Origin: Abiotrophia defectiva_A
GTDB lineage: Bacteria; Bacillota; Bacilli; Lactobacillales; Aerococcaceae
Assembly (NCBI GenBank): GCA_963546405.1
Contig: CAUUNL010000027.1
Coordinates: 1-23,709, forward strand
DNA length: 23,709 nt
Direction of reading: 5' to 3'
Of this stretch, positions 16,173-22,566 are shown piece by piece. The position numbers were made by a program, and so were the translations under genes. The stretch's first letter is position 1; every line of letters starts with the position of its first letter. The notes beneath the pieces were generated by a model. That model had not been told where the DNA came from and did no database searches. It worked only from the letters and a program-made list of their open reading frames with translations.

Positions 16173-17138
16173 TTATTTAGCGCTAAGGCCTTGGTTTAAT
16201 TGGTAAAGATCGCGACGGACTTGGTGTTTTTCATTGGTCAAGGTTTCCACAATGTCAAAAGTTGCCAATTGCTCGTTCTTGAGACCTAAGAAGATACCAG
16301 CTTGACCTTCTAATAAGAGGTCAACCGCCTTGGAACCCATTAAGCTTGCGAAGACACGGTCACGCACTGTTGGGTTACCCCCACGTTGAATGTGTGACAA
16401 GGTCACATCACGCACATCGTCACCAGATACCGCTTCATATTCCTTACGGAATTGAGCCGCTGTCATAACACCTTCGGCCAAGACGATTAAGGAATGATCC
16501 TTACCGGCACGGCGGTTAGCAGCGATGGTTTCTGCGATTGCTTTTAAATCATAGGCTTCTTCTGGAATCACAATGGCATCTGCACCAGCAGCCACCCCAA
16601 TCCAGCTAGCCATATCCCCTGCATGACGGCCCATTACTTCGACAATAAAGGTCCGGTTGTGGGAGGAAGCAGTGTCTGTAATCTTATCAATAGCATCTAG
16701 GGCCACATTAACCGCGGTATCAAAACCAATGGTGTATTCTGTCCCTGCAATATCGTTATCGATGGTCCCAGGAATCCCGATAGCTGGGAATCCTTTTTGG
16801 GTTAATTTCAAGGCCCCAGTAAAGGAACCGTCTCCACCCACAACGACTAAGGCATCAATGCCATGTGCCTTCATCTGTTCAATTGCCTTCTCTTGGATTT
16901 CAGGCTCCTTAAATTCTGGGAATCGAGCAGAATATAAGAAGGTGCCACCCCGTCTTAAGGCATGAGAGCAAGTCGCTACGTCTAAAGGTCTGAAGTCACC
17001 TTCATATAAGCCTTTAAAACCATAGTAAGCACCTACGACTTCAATGCCATGATGCAAGCTACGCTCTACGACAGCCCGCACTGCTGCATTCATACCAGGA
17101 GCGTCGCCACCACTGGTTAAGACTGCAATACGCTTCAT
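16173..17138 (-). CDS. pfkA: ATP-dependent 6-phosphofructokinase
   Basis: Commits sugar to glycolysis by phosphorylating fructose 6-phosphate to fructose 1,6-bisphosphate. The 321 residues include LTSGGDAPGMNAAVRAV (7-23), the ATP-binding GGDGSFTGA (101-109), and the catalytic loop PGTIDNDIAGTEYTIGFDTA with Asp127 and Asp129. MGRHAGDMA and HIQRGGNPTVRDR, typical of the bacterial family, are present. The frame stays open to a GTG at 17147, but that triplet is inside the ribosome binding site AGAGGTGA, which is correctly placed for the ATG at 17138 (MKRIAVLTSGG), so the latter is the start. It forms an operon with pyk; in some Lactobacillales ldh follows, but not here. Confidence 0.97.
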   Translation of the reverse strand: MKRIAVLTSGGDAPGMNAAVRAVVERSLHHGIEVVGAYYGFKGLYEGDFRPLDVATCSHALRRGGTFLYSARFPEFKEPEIQEKAIEQMKAHGIDALVVVGGDGSFTGALKLTQKGFPAIGIPGTIDNDIAGTEYTIGFDTAVNVALDAIDKITDTASSHNRTFIVEVMGRHAGDMASWIGVAAGADAIVIPEEAYDLKAIAETIAANRRAGKDHSLIVLAEGVMTAAQFRKEYEAVSGDDVRDVTLSHIQRGGNPTVRDRVFASLMGSKAVDLLLEGQAGIFLGLKNEQLATFDIVETLTNEKHQVRRDLYQLNQGLSAK

Positions 17139-17173
17139 GTTTCTCACCTCTAAGTTGAATTGTAATCAATCGA

Positions 17174-17191
17174 CTTGGACTGATATCCAAG
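17174..17191 (-). other. Stem-loop at the 5' end of the pfkA-pyk leader
   Basis: On the minus strand CTTGGA and TCCAAG form a 6-bp stem around the loop TATCAG. The -10 ends at 17196, so the predicted transcript would begin at or just before this stem. Such a 5'-terminal hairpin could protect the glycolytic mRNA from decay. The stem is short, so this is tentative. Confidence 0.35.
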
Positions 17192-17195
17192 GCTT

Positions 17196-17224
17196 ATTTT
17201 ACCACTTTTATTGGCTAAAGTCAT
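17196..17224 (-). promoter_or_regulatory. Promoter of pfkA-pyk
   Basis: On the minus strand ATGACT (17219-17224) and TAAAAT (17196-17201) are separated by 17 bases. The leader to the pfkA ATG is about 50 bases. A cre-like palindrome lies 22 bases upstream of the -35. Confidence 0.65.
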
Positions 17225-17246
17225 ACATTTTTTCGAAAATAATAGA

Positions 17247-17260
17247 TGTAATCGATTACT
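17247..17260. promoter_or_regulatory. cre-like operator upstream of pfkA
   Basis: TGTAATCGATTACT fits the CcpA consensus TGNAANCGNTNNCA at every fixed position except the last, and contains the perfect 12-base palindrome GTAATCGATTAC. It overlaps the dnaE stop codon and lies upstream of the pfkA -35, a position associated with activation rather than roadblock. The regulator gene ccpA is encoded in the same window. Assignment to CcpA is inference. Confidence 0.55.
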
Positions 17261-20200
17261 TGTAGATAATTTTGAAAGGAGCCAGTAATTTTGCTAATTC
17301 TGCTTGCGCTTTCTGGCCATAGGAGACCCGATAGGCATCATCCAATTGGAAGGTCTGACGATTGCCATCGACTAAAATTATGGCTACTGGTCCAGAATAT
17401 TGATCGGCAAATTTTCTTAGGCCTGGCAGATAAGGTTTGAGGTCCTGGAAGGCCTTAACCTGGACAAAGCAACGTTGGAAAGGATGCTGATTAGGGTTAG
17501 TTGGCGCCTTGGCTTCCTCTTCATTGGCTAGCGCCAAACGCTTAATAATCAGCTGATGGCGTCCCTGGCGGTCTAGTTCGACCGTCCCTTCTACTAGCAA
17601 GACCTGTCCCTCCTTAAGCAGCGAGACGTAGTGTCGATAGCTTTGCGGGAAGACTACCCCGCTAATGCTAGCTACTTCGTCTTCTAGTTCGAGGAAGGCC
17701 ATTAATTCCTGTTTCTTAGTGTTAATGACCCGGATGCCTTTGACTAAGACTAGGGTTTGGACCTTGAGGTTTGGTTGGGCCGCTAATATATCTCTTACTG
17801 ACAGCAAGTTGGGATGGGACTTGGCAAAGGCTTGATAAGTTGCCACTGGATGCCCCTCTAAGGAGAAGCCCAATATTTCCACTTCCTTATCCCGTTTTTG
17901 ACTAGGGCTCCAGTCCTCCGCCCATTCAATTCGTGGCTCTAGTTCTGGGAAGAGCGACAAATTACCGCCACTGAAGGTGACACTTTGCATGAGCTTGTCT
18001 AGGTTCTTAAGCAAGGTTGGCCGGTTCATGCCAGTATAGTCCAATGCCCCTACACTAATCAGACTTTCTAGCCATTCTTGCTTGAGCCATTTCTTAGGTA
18101 GCCGCTGCATAAAATGCAAGAGGCCGGTGTAAGGTCCTAAGAGCTGGCGGTCCTCCACTATGTGACTGACAAAGTCATGGCGTAAGGTCCGGATGGCTGA
18201 GAGACCTACTTGGAGTTGGTGTCCACTGACACTAAAGCCTATCTGACTCTCATTGAGATTGAGGCCAAGGAGTGGACCTGTATGACGCTTGGCCTCCAGA
18301 ATATAGTCGGCCATGGTCGTCTGGTTGGAACTGCCCATGTTAAGGAGGGCTTGATAGAAGGCTAGAGGGTAATGGACCTTGAGATAGGCCAGTTGGAAGG
18401 CTAAGGTCGAATAGACCACCGCGTGTGAGCGGTTGAAGCCATAGCTGGCAAACTCATAGATATAGTCGTAGGTAGCTGACGCAATCTCAGGCTCTATTCC
18501 CTGCTCTCTGGCCCCCCTAATGAAATGCTCGCGTTCCCGCGCCATGACATCGGCTTGCTTTTTACCCATGGCCCGTCTTAGCAAGTCGGCCTGTCCTAAG
18601 CTAAAACCGGCCATACGTTGGCAGACCTGCATGACTTGTTCCTGATAGACAATGATGCCATAGGTAGGAGCTAAGATTTCTTCCAGAATTGGATGGATGG
18701 CCTGATAGCTTTCCTTGCCATGACGACGCGCTACATAGTGGTCAATCTGCTTCATTGGTCCCGGACGGAAGAGCGCGTTGACGGCTACTATATCTTCAAA
18801 GCGCTCTGGTTGCAACTTGCGTAAGACTTGCTTAATGCCGTCTGATTCAAACTGGAAGACCCCATTAGTATCCGCCGCCCGGAAGAGGGCCAGAGTTTGA
18901 GCATCTTCCATGGAAATTGCTTCAATGTCAAAATCAGCTTGGCTCTTTTGAACTTGTTTAATGATGGTATCTAGCAGGTTGAGGTTTCTCAGGCCTAGGA
19001 AGTCCATCTTAAGCAGGCCAACCTTCTCCACATCATACATGGTAAATTGAGTCATAAGAGGCTGGTTAGGTCGCTCCACAACCGGAATGACCTGGTCCAA
19101 GGCTTGGTCATGGATGACCACTGCCGCCGCGTGAGTTGAGATGTGACGTGGCAGGCCTTCGATGGTTTGCGCCACTTGGAAGAGCTGCTGGTTAGTCTCA
19201 GATTGACTGACTAACTGGCGTAAAGCCGCCGACTTCTGATAGGCCTGAGGCAAACTAATATCTAGCTCTTTTGGGATAGCTCGTGCCCATAACCGTAGGG
19301 TCTCACTATCCGCCCCTAGAACTCGTAAGGTGTCCCGCATGGCTGCTCGAGCCCCAAAGGTCCCTAGGGTGGCAATTTGAGCGACCTGCTCTTGACCATA
19401 GCGCTCAACCACGTAATGTAAGACTTGTTGGCGTTTATTATCGGGAATATCCATATCAATATCGGGCATATTATAGCGCTCTGGATTTAAGAAACGCTCA
19501 AAGAGTAAGTTGTATTGGATGGGATCGACGCGCGTGATCCCTAATAGGTAGGAAACTAAGGAACCAGCTGCCGAACCCCGACCTGGCCCTACTCGGATGG
19601 CATGACTTTGGCAGTAGACGATAATATCCCAGACAATGAGGAAATAATCGCTAAAGCCCATGCTATCGATGACCTCAAGCTCATAATCTAGCCGTTCTTG
19701 ATAAGCCCTTCTATTTGCCGGAGACAAAGTGTCTAATGCTACTTGGGTCAAATTCCGCAAATACTGACTAGCCGGCACTTGATCTGGCGTCGGAAATTTT
19801 GGCAGGAAGGCCTGATTTTGAGGCAAGGACACCTGCATACGGTCAGCTAGTTGGCGACTATTAGTCAAGCAGTCAGACAGGCCCAAACGGACGTACTGAG
19901 CCTCCAAATCCGCCCAATTATAGACATAGTGGACCCCTTGCATGGCCCGTAGTTCCACATCTAAGGTCTCATTAGCCCCAATAGCTTCTAAAACCTTAAG
20001 ACTGAAGGCATCGCCTTGATTTAAGGTCGAGACCCCCTGCCCCACTACTAGCGGAACTTGATAAGCCTTAGCAAAGGCCTTAAGGGCCTCACCTTCTACT
20101 GGATTATAAGGGAAAGCCGCCACCCCCAAATAGACATTAGCAAGCCCAAAGACCTGGCCCAAGCGCTCTAAGACTAAGCTAGCCTCTGAGTCCCCACTAT

Positions 20201-20606
20201 GAATCAAGGTTTGTTCCACTTCGCTGGCATGGCCACAAGAGATATAGACTAAATTGTGGCAGGACTGGGTCAGATAATCCCAAATAGCACCTGGCGACAG
20301 AGGCTGGTGGCTCAAACGTCGAATCAGGCCGATTAATTCATAGTAGCCGGCTTGATTGAGGGCATAAACTAGGAAGGGATAAACTTGTGTTTGCTTAAGA
20401 GCCCCAGGCAACTTAATGGTCGCCCCAATCATGGCCTTGAGACCAGCTGCCTGACAGCGATTATAGAAGTCTAGCGCCCCTTGCAGGCTGTGAACATCTG
20501 CCAAACCTAGGATTTGATAGCCTCGTTCCTTGGCTGCTTCCACATAGGACGGAATCGTCAAGGTGCTGGCAAGTAATGAATTGGCAGAATGAACATTAAA
20601 TAGCAT
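17256..20606 (-). CDS. dnaE: DNA polymerase III alpha subunit, DnaE type
   Basis: A C-family replicative polymerase; in Firmicutes it works beside PolC, extending primers on the lagging strand. The 1116 residues begin with a PHP domain whose metal-binding motifs are degenerate (FNVHSANS in place of HxH; LADVHSLQG; MIGATIKL lacking the usual Glu). The palm holds GPGRGSAAGSLVSYLLG (340-356) and PDIDMDIPD with catalytic Asp384 and Asp386; a third acid is in LLKMDFLGLRNL. Helix-hairpin-helix (ALDYTGMNR region) and OB (VLVKGIRVINTKK) domains follow. An 18-codon upstream extension in frame is rejected because AGAGGAGG lies seven bases before the ATG at 20606, and the protein then starts with the standard PHP sequence. 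Identity is certain. Confidence 0.96.
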   Translation of the reverse strand: MLFNVHSANSLLASTLTIPSYVEAAKERGYQILGLADVHSLQGALDFYNRCQAAGLKAMIGATIKLPGALKQTQVYPFLVYALNQAGYYELIGLIRRLSHQPLSPGAIWDYLTQSCHNLVYISCGHASEVEQTLIHSGDSEASLVLERLGQVFGLANVYLGVAAFPYNPVEGEALKAFAKAYQVPLVVGQGVSTLNQGDAFSLKVLEAIGANETLDVELRAMQGVHYVYNWADLEAQYVRLGLSDCLTNSRQLADRMQVSLPQNQAFLPKFPTPDQVPASQYLRNLTQVALDTLSPANRRAYQERLDYELEVIDSMGFSDYFLIVWDIIVYCQSHAIRVGPGRGSAAGSLVSYLLGITRVDPIQYNLLFERFLNPERYNMPDIDMDIPDNKRQQVLHYVVERYGQEQVAQIATLGTFGARAAMRDTLRVLGADSETLRLWARAIPKELDISLPQAYQKSAALRQLVSQSETNQQLFQVAQTIEGLPRHISTHAAAVVIHDQALDQVIPVVERPNQPLMTQFTMYDVEKVGLLKMDFLGLRNLNLLDTIIKQVQKSQADFDIEAISMEDAQTLALFRAADTNGVFQFESDGIKQVLRKLQPERFEDIVAVNALFRPGPMKQIDHYVARRHGKESYQAIHPILEEILAPTYGIIVYQEQVMQVCQRMAGFSLGQADLLRRAMGKKQADVMAREREHFIRGAREQGIEPEIASATYDYIYEFASYGFNRSHAVVYSTLAFQLAYLKVHYPLAFYQALLNMGSSNQTTMADYILEAKRHTGPLLGLNLNESQIGFSVSGHQLQVGLSAIRTLRHDFVSHIVEDRQLLGPYTGLLHFMQRLPKKWLKQEWLESLISVGALDYTGMNRPTLLKNLDKLMQSVTFSGGNLSLFPELEPRIEWAEDWSPSQKRDKEVEILGFSLEGHPVATYQAFAKSHPNLLSVRDILAAQPNLKVQTLVLVKGIRVINTKKQELMAFLELEDEVASISGVVFPQSYRHYVSLLKEGQVLLVEGTVELDRQGRHQLIIKRLALANEEEAKAPTNPNQHPFQRCFVQVKAFQDLKPYLPGLRKFADQYSGPVAIILVDGNRQTFQLDDAYRVSYGQKAQAELAKLLAPFKIIYK

Positions 20607-20633
20607 GGGATTTCCTCCTCTCAAGCCTTTTTT

Positions 20634-20658
20634 GTGGTCCGAACAGGCATTCGACCAC
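20634..20658 (-). other. Hairpin in the dnaE leader
   Basis: On the minus strand GTGGTC-GAA pairs with TTC-G-GACCAC around the loop TGCCTG, a 9-bp stem with one bulged G. It is followed by A6, not T's, so it is not an intrinsic terminator for dnaE. It lies about 15 bases before the ribosome binding site of the dnaE ATG at 20606. A role in translation or mRNA stability is possible but unproven. Confidence 0.45.
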
Positions 20659-20668
20659 ACTCTCCTTT

Positions 20669-20697
20669 ATTGTGCCATGAAATGCCTTAAAGTACAA
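20669..20697 (-). promoter_or_regulatory. Possible dnaE promoter
   Basis: TTGTAC (20692-20697), 17 bases, CACAAT (20669-20674) on the minus strand. Both boxes are imperfect, but the spacing is ideal and it is the best candidate in the gap between dnaE and the divergent small gene. Confidence 0.4.
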
Positions 20698-20752
20698 GGT
20701 AGAGCTTTACTTTAAGCAAATTTGGTTAAGAACTGGAAGCAAAACTTTTTCA

Positions 20753-20786
20753 TTGTATTATTTGACAAATATGCTACACTTATACT
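20753..20786 (+). promoter_or_regulatory. Likely promoter region of the small membrane protein gene
   Basis: Two overlapping candidates: TTGTAT (20753-20758), 16 bases, TACACT (20775-20780); and a perfect TTGACA (20762-20767) followed by TATACT (20781-20786) at a spacing of only 13 bases. The first has workable spacing; which one is used cannot be settled by eye. Confidence 0.4.
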
Positions 20787-20807
20787 GTAAAGGAAAGAAG
20801 GGAAAGT

Positions 20808-21020
20808 ATGAAATATATCGTCACATTTTTCTGGAGCTTCATCCTAGGTCAAATCGTCTACTACCTAGGCAGCTCACTCACTCGTGCCCAATATGATTTA
20901 GTGGGCGGAACTATTTTGGCTTTTGTCATTACCATTGTTGTCGCCTTTGTGGCGCGAATCATGGAGAGTGTCCAAGGCGACAGCTCCCAAGCTCAAGCAA
21001 ACAAAGAGGCGCATTCCTAA
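20808..21020 (+). CDS. yjzD: Small two-helix membrane protein, YjzD/DUF2929-like
   Basis: A 70-residue protein with two membrane helices (about 3-22 and 29-51) and a short hydrophilic tail rich in Gln, Ala and Ser. The opening MKYIVTFFWSFILGQIVYYL followed by a Gly/Ser turn is the pattern of the YjzD (DUF2929) family of Firmicutes, whose function is not known. The ATG is preceded by GAAGGGAAAGT. It is transcribed divergently from dnaE, alone, and ends in a strong terminator, so it is a genuine independent gene in spite of its size. Family assignment is from memory of the N-terminal pattern; symbol confidence is moderate. Confidence 0.75.
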   Translation: MKYIVTFFWSFILGQIVYYLGSSLTRAQYDLVGGTILAFVITIVVAFVARIMESVQGDSSQAQANKEAHS

Positions 21021-21033
21021 TAGCCTAAATGAA

Positions 21034-21084
21034 TAGCCCTAGCAGTCTGGATTCTTCATCCAAACTGCTAGGGCTACTTTTTCT
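21034..21084 (+). terminator. Terminator of the small membrane protein gene
   Basis: A 13-bp perfect stem (21034-21046 with 21064-21076), one C-A mismatch and a further 5-bp inner stem (TGGAT/ATCCA) with loop TCTTC, followed by CTTTTTCT. It may also help to end the converging satE-like gene, although the opposite exit (TTCATTTAGG) is not T-rich. Confidence 0.9.
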
Positions 21085-21093
21085 AGCTTGGGC

Positions 21094-21753
21094 CTACCAG
21101 CTTCCTAATTGATAGACCTGATAGAGTACTAAAACGGCCAAGAGGCTGAAGAGCGAGCCAATGAGATAGTATTCAGCAAAGGCGCTGTTCTTGGAAATTT
21201 TATCATAGCGGGCAATGGATTTGGCAGTGAAGACTAAGCCCAAAGCAGCATAATTCTGACTAACTAAGAGCAAGCCCGTTATCAGTCGCTCTAGTATCCC
21301 AATCGTGGCCCCTGCCCCTTCAATAGTCGCGTCATCAATCTCAATTTCAGGTTGAAAACGGCGAAAGAGAAAATGGAAAATCTGGTTAACAGGAGCTCCT
21401 AGCCACAAGGCATAGAGAGCCGCCCATAGCCAGTTTGCATGGTAAGGCCAAGTCCAGCCTGCCTTCGCTACATAAAGGCTGGCGCCAAATAAAAGTAGCG
21501 CCATCAATAGAGAAACTTGCTTGGGCTTAAGTAGCTTACCTAAGCTGGCATTCACCAGTCCTAGGCCGACTAGCAGGCCAGCTGCGACCGGATTAAGCCC
21601 CAGCAGTAAGGCGCCCCAGACCAGGTAGAGCATCCAAGGCTCTAACCAAGTCAATCGCCCCTTTAAAAAAGCCCGCCCGTAAGGTCGATAATAGGATTCG
21701 ATTAGGGTCCAGCCTAGCCCATAGTAGAGGCCCATTGAATAAGTCGACATCAT
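21094..21753 (-). CDS. SatD-linked multi-pass membrane protein (C-terminus resembling DUF3307 proteins)
   Basis: Function unknown. The 219 residues contain about six hydrophobic segments (roughly 37-52, 54-70, 79-97, 105-121, 150-176 and 195-214). An acidic loop, PEIEIDDATIEGAGATIG (135-152), precedes a conserved-looking block with ILERLITGLLLVSQNYAALG and VFTAKSIARYDK, and then AEYYLIGSLFSLLAV. That C-terminal block is, from memory, the pattern in membrane proteins encoded beside SatD (DUF3307-type); the N-terminal His/Asp motif I would expect in DUF3307 is missing. The start overlaps the satD stop as ATGATG, with AAGGAGGGG upstream, so the two are translationally coupled. In Streptococcus mutans, satC-D-E are linked to secretion and acid tolerance, but sequence alone does not show that role here. 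Confidence 0.75.
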   Translation of the reverse strand: MMSTYSMGLYYGLGWTLIESYYRPYGRAFLKGRLTWLEPWMLYLVWGALLLGLNPVAAGLLVGLGLVNASLGKLLKPKQVSLLMALLLFGASLYVAKAGWTWPYHANWLWAALYALWLGAPVNQIFHFLFRRFQPEIEIDDATIEGAGATIGILERLITGLLLVSQNYAALGLVFTAKSIARYDKISKNSAFAEYYLIGSLFSLLAVLVLYQVYQLGSW

Positions 21754-22436
21754 GCCTTTTCCCCTCCTTGAGCTGCCTGTCTGGCCAAATCTTCAATGGC
21801 CTGATTGAGGTCGTTTTTGACATCCAAATAGAGTTTGATTCCACTCGATTTCATGCGTTTAGCGAAGGCGCTAGAAGACAGACCTAGGGCTGTCGCCACC
21901 CGCTTCTGATCAAAGCGCGACTGATAGTAGCCCAAGTCTAAGATTGTTCGGAAGGTTTCCATTTGCGATTGAATCCAGGATGAGCGGACAAACTCACTCA
22001 AAGCCAAACTATGATTCAAAACCGCATCCCGCTCATCTCGCCCTGTCAGCAGATAGATATGAACTGTCTCGTAATGATGTTGTTGATGAACTTGCTGAAT
22101 AGCCTCCCGCGCCCGCCAGTAAGCCGGGCCATCCGCCCCTAAGCTGACTGCGGGATTTATGCTGGTCAGAATTTCACCTAAGCCCAGGCCAAAACGCAGA
22201 TTTAAGTCAGGCAAGGCCAGGCGAAGTTCATCAATCATTTGAAAGATAGGTGCTCCTACTTTAAGTAGTCCTTGGAATTCATCTCCCAAAGTTAAACTAA
22301 AGCATGAGGCTAGGTGGCCTTGATATCGCTCATTCAGGCCATTTAAGGCTTGGCTTAAGGCTTCTTGTATTTTGGCACGATTGGCTAAACTGCGTGACTC
22401 AATAATGTCACCAATTAAAGCATAGTATTGATTCAT
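21750..22436 (-). CDS. satD: SatD family protein: cyclase-like fold plus C-terminal helix-turn-helix
   Basis: Clear SatD family pattern; biochemical role unknown. Of 228 residues, the N-terminal part reads YALIGDIIESR (5-15), a long helix, CFSLTLGDEFQGLL (45-58), LRFGLGLGEILTSI (80-93) and GADGPAYWRAREAIQ (100-114). These line up in order with class III nucleotidyl cyclase elements (FxDIxGFT, the GD hairpin, RIGIHxGxV, GxxVNxAxR), with Asp10 and Asp52 as possible metal ligands. Residues 175-202 (RFDQKRVATALGLSSSAFAKRM...) look like a helix-turn-helix. The frame extends eight codons upstream, but AGAGGAGG (22442-22449) selects the ATG at 22436. Three palindromic repeats lie directly upstream, suggesting autoregulation. 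The cyclase comparison and DNA binding are my inference. Confidence 0.85.
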   Translation of the reverse strand: MNQYYALIGDIIESRSLANRAKIQEALSQALNGLNERYQGHLASCFSLTLGDEFQGLLKVGAPIFQMIDELRLALPDLNLRFGLGLGEILTSINPAVSLGADGPAYWRAREAIQQVHQQHHYETVHIYLLTGRDERDAVLNHSLALSEFVRSSWIQSQMETFRTILDLGYYQSRFDQKRVATALGLSSSAFAKRMKSSGIKLYLDVKNDLNQAIEDLARQAAQGGEKA

Positions 22437-22454
22437 AGTAGCCTCCTCTCTTAA

Positions 22455-22526
22455 GTCCATTATAACAGACCCTTAAAATAAAGTCCATTATAATAGACCA
22501 AACAGAAAGAGTCCATTATAATAGAC
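22455..22526 (-). repeat. Three operator-like palindromes spaced exactly 28 bp, forming tandem satD promoters
   Basis: Copies at 22455-22470, 22483-22498 and 22511-22526 read (minus strand) GTCTGTTATAATGGAC, GTCTATTATAATGGAC and GTCTATTATAATGGAC. The last two are palindromes apart from one symmetric pair; the first copy also differs at one further base. Each holds a perfect TATAAT. TGGACT from the third copy (22510-22515) is 17 bases from TATAAT of the second (22487-22492). TGGACT from the second (22482-22487) is 17 bases from TATAAT of the first (22459-22464). The array therefore supplies two promoters made of operator sequence just upstream of the satD ribosome binding site. No other copy was seen in the window. 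Confidence 0.88.
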
Positions 22527-22527
22527 C

Positions 22528-22558
22528 AAAAACCAAGGGCCTATAAACCCTTGGTTTT
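22528..22558 (-). terminator. Terminator of ccpA
   Basis: On the minus strand AAAACCAAGGG pairs with CCCTTGGTTTT (11 bp, 8-base loop) and exits into T5. It begins eight bases after the ccpA stop and ends one base from the outermost satD repeat, separating the two units. Confidence 0.85.
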
Positions 22559-22566
22559 ATTTACGA

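Noticed and set aside
16657..16965. 102-codon open frame opposite pfkA
   Set aside because: Antisense to a well-supported gene, with no family resemblance and no ribosome binding site that I can support.
20762..20786. Perfect TTGACA followed by TATACT as a sigma-A promoter
   Set aside because: The spacing is only 13 bases, too short for a normal promoter; kept only as one of two weak candidates.
21593..21844. 83-codon open frame across the satD/satE junction
   Set aside because: Overlaps two supported genes on the same strand in another frame; no family pattern.
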